From positions 21,814,828 to 21,878,827 of the forward strand of contig NC_092019.1 of assembly GCF_042242105.1 (NCBI RefSeq): a DNA stretch of 64,000 bases, written 5' to 3'. The position numbers and the translations under genes are program-made. A model generated the notes under the pieces. That model was not told where the DNA came from. It searched no databases and worked only from the letters and a program-made list of their open reading frames with translations. The stretch is from Pempheris klunzingeri. Its lineage: Eukaryota; Chordata; Actinopteri; Acropomatiformes; Pempheridae. The number at the start of each line of letters is the position of its first letter. Within the stretch, counting starts at the first letter, position 1. Positions 51,556-63,194 of this stretch are shown piece after piece.

Positions 51556-54500
51556 GTGAGTGATTTAAGTGAGCCGGAGTTTTACTGCCGTGGAGGAGCT
51601 CTCTTTGATTTAGGAACCTCAGAGCAGGTCCTGCCTCTGCGGGGAACCTGTTGCTGGGACCTTTTCCGTGTTTACATCAGGGATCTGGACTGTTTTTTTT
51701 GTTTTTTTTTAAGAATTGACAAGTTTCTGCCGGAGAAGAAAAATGTGATGCACCAGGTTTAGAAACTGAGAGCAGCCTCAAGTTCAAGATTTAAGGTTAT
51801 TGTCTTTTATTAGCCTGCAAAAATCTGGAAATTACAGTATACAACAACAGAATAGAAAATAAGTAGAGTTTGAACAGCAGACATTAAAACAGTATATATT
51901 CTATACAAAGCTTTCATTTGACTCCACCAACAGTGGTGTAGCATTTGTATGGGAAATGCTCCTGATGGTTTATTATCAGAGCCATTAAAGTTTTAATTTC
52001 ATTACTGGCCCTCATCTGGTCACGTCTCCAGTAGAGATCCTATGTTTTTGAAGCGTAGTGCACTTTACCCTGTTGTTCACTGAGGCTCCAATGAAATGAT
52101 GCCTTGATGGGAAAAATAACCAAATGACCTCATCTCTGTTTGGGGCGAAGAAGCAGTTAATCTAAATCCTTTTTTTATGAAGTTCTCATTTGTGATACCC
52201 TCTGGTGGCCCAACGGCTTTTAAGTGCCATTTAGTCTGGTTTGGAGGCTTTTTTTTTTTTTTTGTTTTCTCCAGACAATAAAGCTCAGTTGAAGGAAACG
52301 GACTGCGGTGAGATTTCCAAAGGCTAAATGAACTCATCTGGTAGTGAGACACTTGGTTAAATGTGTAAACCCTCATGATCTTCCTCTGACTTCTACCATC
52401 TGTGTCCTGCGACAGATTGCTACTTTAAGTGCTCATCTTGAATGTGTGTGAAATTCTCTGAAAGCACAGAAGAAACTCGCTGGCTTTGCTGCTGCTGTTG
52501 TCTGTTCTGTCCGTCATCCCACACCACACCAAAGCACTTTCTCCCCAAACCACCGGCATGTGATCATGTGTTAGTTTGAATTCAAGTCCGCGCGCAGCAG
52601 GCACGCTTCACTTGGAATCGACTTCCAGGAGCAGGAGTCTTTTGTAAATGAAAGATGAAGACGATGCGAAATTGCCTCTTGAATAAAAGATGTTGGTTCG
52701 TGGCATCGCTGCCCGGGTGAAGGTCTCCCCGCGTGACTCTGCGCCTAAAGGATTCCCTCTCCCCTCTCTCGCCTGTTCATCAGTCAGCCAGGAACTCGAA
52801 TCACAACAGACACCCTGGTGCTTTTTTTTTTTTTTTTTTAACAAATGATTGCTAGAGGAAGCATTTCCCGTGTGATGGAGTGGATCCTCTCCGGCCTCCC
52901 TGCTTTCCCTCCCTTTGATCATTTCTTTGGCAGATGACTTATTGCAGGAGAGGTTCAGATGTAACGGATGTTTTATTGATTATTGTCTGTTGCCTCCGTC
53001 TAGATCAACCAACGGCTGCCTCAGCTTTACTCTGTTCAACCTGTGATACACTGGTGTGACTTTCACTCCTGCTGCTCCCTCTCGCCCACCAGCCCTAGAA
53101 GTCATGTACTGCAGGTGTAGTATGAGCTGTCACAAATCACATCACAAGTCATTTCATCAGAATGGGTGCCACGGCTGTGCGCAGGCTGCAGATTGAGTGT
53201 GTATTAACGTATGGAATGGGTGGGAGTGTGTGTGTGCTGTTTTAGAGCAGCGGGGGGAGAAAAAAAGCACGCAATTAAGCAGCTGTACGTCTGAGCGGCT
53301 GCTTTTCATACAAATCCCTTGTTGGGCTTTCCTTTTACAAGAGCTCAACAGCAAGGAGGCGTTCGCTGCCTTTCATCGCATGATTGATACAAAACAGGTG
53401 CCTCGTCGTTCGCGGAGGGGGGGGGGGGGGGAGGGAAAACGAAAAGGAAGATTACTTGTGAATCTTCCCGTGTTGTAACACTTGCTTGCAAAAGTCACTG
53501 GCAGCTTGTTAAAAACTGGACTGTGAGGAGTTCTGGCCGTGATAGCAATGAGGGGAGAAATGGGGGTTGAGAAGTGTGAGACAACAGTGAATATTTTCTG
53601 CTCTGAAGTCAGCGGAGAGCTGATTATACTGCAGCTGACAACATCCACATCATTCCCAGAGGCCGCGACTCGTTCCTGCCTCTCAGTGAAAGAAATGAAA
53701 GATTTATATGCAGGCCAGCTCATAGCCCCAAATCTGAAGGATCCATCTGTGTGTGTGTGTGTGTGTGTGTTTTATAAGTGTGTGTTTTTAGTGGTAGTGG
53801 TTGGTGGCACACAAGGCTAAGGATGTAATAGACCTGTCAAGTGTCTCCAGGGAGGAGCTGCAGAGACGGAGAAACAGGAGATTAGAACAAGGGGAGAAGG
53901 AGATAAGAGGACAGGATGGAGGGACGGTGTCTACTGGATGTTATTGAAGGGAGATCCAGGACAGAAAGACGGGGCATCAGACAGCACAGGAGTGAAGGAG
54001 TGAGAGGTCAGTTCATAACGAAATGTAATAACCCAGGAAACTGTAATGTAATTACACAGCACAGAAAGAGACAAATACAACAAAATACAACATGAAAATA
54101 AAACATGATCAATATCAAATCCAGCAGCGTAGGTTCTGTGTTTTCTCTTCACTTGGGGCTTTTTTTTTTATTTGTGAGAGTGTTTGTTTTGCCTGTAAGT
54201 GCGCAAATAAGATTTGTTCCATTATGAATTTTACCCCATGCATTTTTAAGTATGTTGGCTGGAAAAACAAATGATGGACCAGAAGCACAAACCTGAGGCA
54301 GCAGAGGCAACAGATGGAGAGAAGGTGGTAAACTGACCGCTGAATTAGCTCTTTGTTTGAAGGCAAAGGTCATGATGGAAAGAGCAAAAAGACTTATTAA
54401 AGCCCAGGTAGTCGACTCATGTTCCCCACATAAGATCAATAGTAATACGCCAAATATTTGTGTATAGATTGAGAGATCGATCGCTTGTAGAGATTTTTGG

Positions 54501-57500
54501 ATTAGAAGTGAGTAGAGGAATATTTTTGTATCATTAACCAGCTGCCTGCTTAATTCTTCGTGTTCGTATCTCACACCTGCACCCCAAACGCGTCACGTCT
54601 GCCGGCTTATTCACCAAATACAAAATACAACATTGACTTCGCATGCAGCCTTGTTTTTCTCACCACACTTTCTATCTCCCTCCTTTAGTCAGAGTGATGA
54701 TGCCGCTCCGTGCAGCTCAAGCGCTTTGCTCTTCCCCTAATGAATGTGAACCTGCACAAAGTAAACTTTGCTTCTAATGAGCGGCGGTGCTGAAGGAGTT
54801 GCACCAGAATAGCTGCGTTAATTGCTCGTGCAACATTTTGTGGCTCAGAAAACATCTGGGCTCTGTCTCACTTTGCTGCCTGTTGCTTGGTCACATGAGC
54901 ATGAAACTTCACCATGTGAGCGTAAACTCAACATATATAACACGCTGCTGTACTGCAGAGCTGATATTTACATTTAATCTCCTCCTTAATTGTCATGTAA
55001 CAATTAAGTTTTACCAACTTTTGGTTAGGGTTGGGAAAGCGGTGCTTGGATTAAGGTTGGTCGCATAAAACAACAGCTTATCTTGACACTCTGTTGGCGA
55101 CACTGAAAGGTTTCCAGCCCATCATTGAGGATTGTTTAGAATACATTTTTTGACATTGCGTGACAGGACGCATTTGAAGATTTTTGCTGTTGTCTCATGA
55201 ATGACCACGCTTAAACAAGTGATATCACAATAGCTGCGACCACGTACACTAATGCTTCTAACCTTCAGTGTGTGTTCCTACAAAGTTCGTCCATGTTATG
55301 TGAATCCGTATTGAAGTTATGTGCCTTTTTATCATTGGCCACTCCACTGCCACACCCCTTTATTTCCAATAGGTCACCTAGGGTAGGCTCTCATCACCGT
55401 GGAAAACAATCCCTTGTTTCACATGGACGGCGGCAGCGTCCACACTCACAGAGGCCAATTTAAATTAATAACGCTGTGCCAAAATGATGCTGTGTAGCTG
55501 GCTGCAGCAGGATTAAATCCCACATCGCTGATCTCAGATTAGTCCTGAAAAAGATCCTGATAGAAGGGTTTTACGGCTCCAAGCTACATGCTAACGCTGT
55601 ATGCTTGTGTGTTAGCTGCTGCGCCGCCCATTTGTGTGTGAAGCGAGTCGCCTGTGCTTTGTGACCCTGTATTAGCTTAGCTTATTTTAGGGGTGCAAAG
55701 CCAAAGCAATTTTACTTTCATGAATGAATATATTACCATGCCATCAGCCATAACACAGGCAGGGCAGGGCAGTGATAGAGAGCCTCTTGGCGCTCATCCT
55801 CTTTGCAGAATCAAGGTAGCTATTGTGTCAAACATCATTTGCTGATAGAGAATAGGTTGTAATGGGGCTGGGTTCTCTGTAGGCTGGAGTATATTTGCCT
55901 AGCATAGCATCTTCTGGTCATCTATAAAGGAATTTTCTATGGGTTTTGTTTTGTACCGACAAGGATGTGTTGCAAGCCAAAGTTCCTGGATGTGCCCATG
56001 AGATCTGTTGACATGACCCGTACCTGAGCCGTCCTTTGGCTCATGACCAACTTTTCCACAAAATGTCGTGCATCCATTAGGGAAGTTATGTGCCATTTTA
56101 TGATAGGACACACCCATTGCCCCCTTTAACCTAAATTGGCATGAACACAAATTCAAATGCCGAGGCTGTCAAAGGGTGGGGGAATTACAGGGGAAACTGA
56201 CCGAACAACTAACCAACAGAGCAAGTTATAGAGCTGCTGGGTGCAGCTAAAAATCTTTGGCTAAAATGAGCCATTAGCTGTCCGAGTATGCACTGAGAAG
56301 CACGCTTGCCTTCACAGAGGCTTGAAACGAGGTTGTGCAGTTGATTGCCGGCCCTGCCCTTCACTCTTGTGTACTGCTGTCCCCCTGTAGTGATTGAACT
56401 GACCTCTCCCATCATAATGATGTCTGTATACTGCTCCCCTATGACGTCCTCCACTAAATAAAGTCAATTTCTAACTGTGTGACATCAACATGTGTCATAA
56501 AGGATAATGTTTTCTTCAAGGGCTGTGGTCAGTGGTGCGAGGTCAGCAGGTGGAATAGATTATTGATTTGTTAGGCTTGACTCGTTTTGGATACGTGTTG
56601 ATTAGCTCTGCACGTCTCAGGTCAGGTCAGGGAAAGACAGATGATACGTGCCGTAAGGACGCGAAACGCGCAATGTGGTGAAATTCGCACTGGATTCCTT
56701 CATGGCCTTGGGACTGACAGGAAAGTTCATACAGGAGAGATACGGCAAGTCAGAAGGCCTTTTTGACTCCCTGTCCCTGATAAATATTTTCTGCAGCTTT
56801 TTGCATGTTATTATGCAGCCTGGTTGTGTATCAGAACACAGGGACAGAGAGATAAGAGAGGGCAAGAAAACTTCTCATATATCCTCATCATGTCTCCTCT
56901 CCACAGAAACACAGAAACCTTCAGTAGTTGGTTACTAATTATGAATTTTAAGAAGAAGTTTGGACTGCTGAAGATCAGTTGGAAAAGATGGGTTTTTGGA
57001 TTAAGCCTTTTCTCTGTTTTCTCTTTTATCCCCTCTTGTTCTTGGTTGCTTCTTTGCCATATTTGATGCTTTGCAAGGAAAGCCCATACATTTTGCCTTA
57101 CTTGTGGACAAAGTGTAGAACTTTATGTTTGGGACAAGATCAGTTTTTATGATTGATGAAGATGGTGTAAGCTCCAAATAGACAACCTCATTGGTTTAAG
57201 CTTTTGGAAGAAAAAAAAGCAGTCCCTCTGCAGTCTTCTGTGTAATCCACAGAAAACTGTCTCTGGATAAATTCAAAATGATACTTCATTTAAACTCTGT
57301 TTATCACCCCTCCCTCTTCAGACATCAAGTGTTGCTGTAAAATGTTTGTACTCTAGTTTGCTCCCTCATGCAGAACAGAGGCTGTCGAGGCTCCGACAGG
57401 GATCAAATGGTTTCCATGGTGAAGAAAATTAATTTTCAGTGCATCCAAAAAGAACTTCTTATACTGCAGGACAATCTGTTTCCCAGCAGTCCAACCATAC

Positions 57501-58968
57501 ACTCACATACAGTCAGCATGAATAAGTGTGCACGTTGTAACATCTGCCTTCTGCTTCTCTGTCGGACAGGTTTTGTCCTGATAATTATTATTATTGGCCA
57601 CATATGAGCTGTGGATTGGGGGAGAGTTGAGCTATAATGTCCCACAGGGATAATTTGGCATATTAACCACAGCCAATGAATAATTTTCTCAAAAACAGCA
57701 GTAAATACTAACAAGTACGAAGAGACTCCGGTTAAAGGTACCCTTTGGTGTGTTGGACCACTGGTGGCGCTATGGAGCAATGTTTTCATTATTTTGTTTG
57801 TATTGGTGTGTAAAGGCAACACAGTTAACAACTCAGCAGGAGTTTCCAGCCGTTCTGCTGATGAACACTTGTTGGCGGTAACGCAGGAGAGATGTGTAAG
57901 AGATGTAGAAATGCGCAGCAAAGGCAGTGAAGAAGAAGACTGCTTGCCAGTAAATGGCGCCCACTCACTTGAAGAAAATTTGCTCGCTGAGTGCACACAC
58001 CAAAAAATTTTTCCCTCTTCCTGGTTTGCTTCTGCGTTGTGCCACACACTGCACATGCTCATTAGTGTTTCTCCCTCAGGCCTTGCCCAAATGCTCAACT
58101 CCAGGCCTTTGGCGTTTTTAAACTCTAGGAAAGTTTTACAAAAATTAGACCTCCATGGATTGATTCCTAATTCAGAGAGCCATAATTGACCTTGTTTGCA
58201 GTTAAAGTTAAAGTCTCTTTTTTAATGGTGTTCTATAGGGAAAATGCTTTTTGGGCTACAGGAGATATGTTTCATTGCAGTAGCATGTGTGATTCTTGGG
58301 AAAATTGGCATCCAGTTTGAGTGGTGGTGAAGCATCCAGCTGTCTTTATACATCAATAGCAAACATGGACACAGACAATGCAGGACTTCAAATTGTTTAA
58401 AAAAATTGGCTTTGCAAATGTTGTATTCGCGAGGACACTTATCAGACGTCAAAGATATGAATAATGTGGGGCTTTTTGTGAACTTTTGTTTAAGAAAACT
58501 CCAAAACCATCAGAGAGAAGAAGCCAGATCAGAAACATAAAATGTTTACAGAAGAAGAACTTTCTTTGTTAAGCCGACCTGTTAAGTCTATTGACTCTCT
58601 GAAGTACTTACGTGAAGAACCTGTGGCGATCTAGATGACCTTTTATCTCTGTTTCAGTCAGTGGTTTAGAAAAAAACCTCAGTTCACCCTGGCTGTGTGT
58701 ACTGGTGTGTATACTGCATAGGTGTTTGATTAGGTATTGTTTGTATGCATGTCCTGTGTGTGGCGTCCTGCTCTGTCGTCCCTCTGAGGTAAGACCAAAG
58801 ACAAATGCCCTGCCTGACACCACAATAACCTTTTCCTTTATTTAAAAGTCGATATTTGTTTGCTTCTGTGACGTTCTGTCGTGCAACGCTGAATTGGGTG
58901 CCTGACGGGCCACGGAGGATCCCAGGTCAGTGATTTTCTCTCTCTCTCTTTGTGTCATCAATTTTCAG
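51556..58968 (+). other. probable first intron of the D2-like receptor gene
   Basis: No coding exon recognised. It contains a poly-G run near 53.42 kb, a short GT run near 53.75 kb, two related short segments near 55.31 and 56.09 kb that share GAAGTTATGTGCC, and blocks at 57.73-58.17 and 58.2-58.4 kb that look like dispersed fish repeats I cannot name. Confidence 0.4.
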
Positions 58969-58975
58969 CCTGACC

Positions 58976-58999
58976 ATGACCACTGGAGCGAGATCATGA
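58976..58999 (+). other. seven-codon upstream ORF overlapping the receptor start codon
   Basis: ATG with A at -3 opens a frame MTTGARS whose TGA overlaps the receptor ATG as ATGA. Both lie in the same exon, eight bases after the acceptor. Confidence 0.6.
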
Positions 59000-61900
59000 C
59001 TTCACTCAACGAGTCAGACGAGACCTCCCTTCCCTCCTTCCCTCTCTCCGCCCTTGAACAAAACCTATCCATCTTTGTCACCCATGAGCCTTCATACTCC
59101 CCCATATCCTTCCCCGTCGCCTCCTCCTCCTCCTCCTCCTCATTGACGTCTTCTAATTGCACCAGCCCTCCGTCGGCCTCCTCTCCTCCATACAACTTCT
59201 ACGCGGTGCTGCTGGTGCTCCTGATCTTCTGCGTGGTGTTCGGTAACGTGCTGGTGTGTGTGGCGGTGTCTCGGGAGCGTGCCCTGCAGACCACCACCAA
59301 CTACCTCATCGTCTCGCTGGCTGTCTCCGACCTGCTGCTGGCCACGCTGGTCATGCCCTGGGGCGTCTACCTGGAGGTGTGTGTGTGTGTGTGTGTGTGT
59401 CTGTATTTTTTCTGTATTCCCATATTGTGTTTCTGTATGGTCAGCGCTCCAATTGCCAAAAGCACCCCCCAAGCTAATGCGGCGGATACAAAATGTTGTG
59501 GATTGTTGGCTTGTTTCTTTGGAACGTTTTAACAAAACATGTGTAACCGACAAGGGCTGTAACGTATATATCGTATCACTTTCAATGGAGATCAGGCATC
59601 ATAGAGCTGTAACAACTAGTCAAGTGGTCAAATGGTCAATCCACAGAAAATTAATTTGTAGCTGTTTTTGAGGGTCCCATTACAGAGGGTGTCGTATGTT
59701 GTGTTAAAAAAAAAAACTCCAGCTTCTCAAAATTTGCCTCTTGCCTTTATCATACTTGATGGCAACCTGAATATCTTTGGATATTATACTGCAATTTGAA
59801 TTTATCGTCTCAGTCTGAGCCTATTATAGACAAAATTATTAATCAGTTAATAGAGAAAGCAACCAGCAGATTCATAAACATTGAAAATAATAGTTATTTG
59901 TAGCTAGTGCTAGGATTAGGCTCTAAATTGTCAGGAAATAGTGGAAAAGGCTCCTCACGTTATTTTAGGGGTGCATCACGAGGTGATGTCATCTATTTGC
60001 TTGGTTTTTCCGACCAACAGTCAAAAAGCCAAAGATGCTCAAGTTACTGTCACATTAGACAAAGAAAAGCAGCAAATCCTCACAACTGAGAAGGTGGAAC
60101 AAGCCACTATTTGGTGTTTGTGCTTGAAAAACGATGATCTAAATGGTTGTAGATTAATTTCCTTAACTGATTCATTAACTGAATAATTGTTATGGTTCTG
60201 TAACAAACCAGGAGAGAAGGAGAAAGACACTGAGAGGTGTGAGAAAGACAAACCTGAACTCCTGCTCTTTGCAGTGAGCCACATTGTTGGGCTCAGCTCA
60301 GCAATAAGAGTTCATTAATAGAACCAAAAATAGAATTTGCCGTCGTTCACTTGAAGAAGCAGGCTCATAGAGCTACACATCACCAAGAGGCAGGAAGAGA
60401 CGGGAAGACACGCATTTACACGCAAAAATAAACCCATAACAGGCAGCCTGTCACATTTTCATACATGTAATTTAACCCCGCAATAATTATTCCAACTGCC
60501 CACTTTGCGACTGCATCACAGTGCTGCAGCTTTCGTGTTGCGTCCTGTTATGATCCACTACTGCTGCAACTCCCATTTTCCCAGAGCCTGAGGGGACTCG
60601 TTCAGATTGCTCATTTTGTTCGGCAAACAGTCCAAACCCACAGATAATTAGTTTACTATCACATAAGGCAAAGAAAAGGAGCAAATCCTTCTAGAAGATG
60701 GAGTCTGCATATGTTTGGCATTAATTTCCTGTTTATTAATTAATGAATACTGATTAGTTTTAATTAGTACTACTAGCTGTTACAGCTCCAGGCTGTGCTA
60801 TTAAAGACAATAATCACTGAGTAGGATAAAAAACCTTGAATAATCATCTCAAGATTACAAACAGTGTCTCACTGACTATGAACAATTAATGTTAGAGGGC
60901 AAAATACTAAACACTGCATTCAATACTTTGTGTGTGTGGTCGTAGGGAGCATTTAGAATGTGTGTGGGCGTCTTCCCCTTGAAAATTTTAAACAGATAGA
61001 TTTTTTTCTGTTACTTTGATAACAAGATACTTTTATCTGGCTGGGAAAAGTATGAATACATTTTCTAATTCCATCCAGAGGAGATCTTATGTTTGAAGAT
61101 ATTAAAAAGCTTGAAGTACAAGACGGGATTCGATTAGCCATCTTTAATAATAACCACTCACTGTTTATTTCAGCTGGGGGATCTCTTTGTGTTCGCATTA
61201 AATTACAATCCCTGTTCAATTAATTTCTATAACGTTATCAAATCAGTGAGTTAAGTGGAAAGGACAACTGTAATCAGAGCGCCCACTCCAATAAACTACA
61301 TTCACCCTCCATCATTTCTACCACTGTGGGGAACCACCAGGACCTGAGGCCGGTGTCTCAGAGTTATACTAGGCTGTTAGGAAGCTGTCTGCTTCACAGA
61401 CATAACACTGGCAGCCAGAGGCACTCCATATTAACACGGAGGGAAATACTTCATGACCAAAGGCTCCAATATAACAACATCTACCACTTTTTATGAAAAG
61501 GAGTAGTCTTGAATTTATAAGTGGCAGGTTTGATGAGTGTGTGTGTGTGTGAACAAATTCATCAAGTTAGCTGGATAACATCCTTAGCTTTGTGGCACTG
61601 TCTCCTGTTCTATACAATATTTATACTTACTTTATATATACTGAGTTAATCAACCACATGAACCTGAACCGACACACAAACTGCCAACTTTATCCATTAT
61701 AGTGGCACAGTTGTCAGGACTGAGGACTGAGACAAGGACTGAGTGCTGTGGCCTCTCTGAGGTGTGTGTGTTTGAGGTGTAAGAGAAGGTGGACTGTTGC
61801 ACACAATGTTTTCTGTAACATAAGAATGCTGCTATGTCGCTTTTTTTTTACTGCCCGCCTGAACCTGTGATATTTTCTAATAAGAAAACCCGTCCAACTC

Positions 61901-62499
61901 GCAGTCGACCCACAGCGAGCGAGCAGCGAGAAAGTAATTATTTATTAATTGACCAGGGCATTCTCTCAATAAGTAAGCGTAATGGATTTGATGAGAATGA
62001 CTGAATAGACAATACACTGACCTATATGCAATAGCTGCTACGTGCACGTTTATTTTTACCCATAGACCCATTATCTTTTTTTTACTGTGATATTGGAAAC
62101 AAAATGAAACACTCACTCTTTCGTTCTTCATGGGTCAATTGGGCCACCTCAGAGGCAACTCATGCAAATGGAATTAAATATTAAGAACGTTCTATTAAGT
62201 GAAGAGAGCGATCCAGCCTGGTTAATATTATATGTCATGCTGCTCCACCAGTGTTGAACCTTATTATAATGGCCAAAATGTACACAATGAGTGAAGAAAT
62301 TCAAGTCCTTGAAAAGTACAAAAGTTAAAAATGGAGGTGAAGGGAAAGGATATAAACCATAATGTCAGTCTGTGTTTGTTCTGTCGAAGGTGGTGGGAGA
62401 GTGGCGCTTCAGTCTCATCCACTGTGACATCCTGCTCACCCTGGACGTCATGATGTGCACCGCCAGCATCCTCAACCTCTGTGCCATCAGCATCGACAG
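58996..62499 (+). CDS. drd2l: D2-like dopamine receptor, 5' part (first two coding exons; 3' end outside the window)
   Basis: Class A GPCR, Gi/o-coupled dopamine receptor by family. Coding exons 58996-59376 (exon from 58969) and 62390-62499 join in phase 0. The N-terminus is long (about 65 aa) and serine-rich with NES, NLS and NCT glycosylation sequons. TM1 has the GNVLVC motif, and TM2 has [16 protein letters not shown] with the conserved Asp2.50. Exon two reads [20 protein letters not shown] with the amine-binding Asp3.32 and ends at SIDR, splitting the DRY-type motif as in DRD2. VVGEW and [17 protein letters not shown] match D2 better than D3 or D4. Which teleost D2 paralogue this is (drd2a, drd2b or drd2l) is not certain; drd2l is my best guess. 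The frame stays open upstream to the exon edge, so a start in an earlier exon cannot be excluded. Confidence 0.85.
59377..59400 (+). repeat. (GT)12 microsatellite forming the donor of the first receptor coding exon
   Basis: The repeat starts at the first intron base, so the donor GT is its first unit. Confidence 0.95.
59590..59890 (-). mobile_element. MITE-like dispersed repeat in the receptor intron
   Basis: Contains GAGCTGTAACAACTAGTCAA at one side, CCAGCTTCTCAAAATTTGCC (compare the 40 kb copy) in the centre and TTATTAATCAGTTAATAGAG at the other. Orientation is provisional. Confidence 0.5.
60030..60790. mobile_element. two MITE-like fragments
   Basis: Segments at about 60.04-60.19 and 60.64-60.79 kb share the words AAAG-AAAAG-AGCAAATCCT and a TTAATTTCC end with each other and with the family. 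The sequence between them is unassigned. Confidence 0.4.
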
Positions 62500-63190
62500 G
62501 TTTACTCCCACTGAATTTTTTTTGTTCTTGGACCTTTAACACACACCCCCCATCTCTCTTTTCTCGCAATTTGTCCCCCTTTCCCAAATTCCCAAAGAAG
62601 TTAGTTGATGATAAATAACTTCAGTGTGATTTATTTTCCAGAGGGAAAACCAAAATATGACAGTGATTCAAGACGTCATTTGTTTCTTTTGTTCTCTCCT
62701 GTAACCTTCATTGGTGCAGGGTAGGCTGAACAAAGAACTGGCAGCACATGTACCTGTAATAAAAAACACATACGCAACAAAAACTTAAAGGATGCATCCA
62801 TCATACGGCTGTCGCAGAGCAGCAGGACAGAAGCCCCGCACACTTTAGGCATCTGTCTGTAGTGACGGGCCTACACTGTGTTTTTTATGATGTCCTCTGC
62901 CGTCATTAGCGTTTGTTCTTTGTGGATCAAGGAGACCATGTTTGACAAGTTGCCGTTCCACCTGATGCCCTCTTCCTGGGTCCAGGGGGAGGTGACCAGA
63001 CACCCGGCGGCGGGACGTACGCAGCTGCGTCCTAATTACTCTTACAAAGTGACACAATGAGGCTGCATCATTTCAGACTGGTGTAATTTGGAGGATAACG
63101 TCTAATTGCTTTTGATGAAGCTGTACACGCTAAAATATATGCAGCAATTTGAAATAAAAAAAGTGACTACGGTTAAAGTAAAGAAGAAAA
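62500..63190 (+). other. receptor intron sequence
   Basis: No exon was recognised between the second coding exon and the Tc1 remnant. The segment at about 62.88-63.10 kb is non-repetitive and GC-moderate, with open frames on both strands but no recognised protein. Confidence 0.4.
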
Positions 63191-63194
63191 ATCG

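Noticed and set aside
57436..58098. 220-aa minus-strand open frame
   Set aside because: No domain or splice support; overlaps sequence that looks like dispersed repeats; content is low in recognisable protein features.
59140..59553. 137-aa minus-strand frame opposite the dopamine receptor exon
   Set aside because: His/Gln-rich antisense of GPCR exon and GT repeat.
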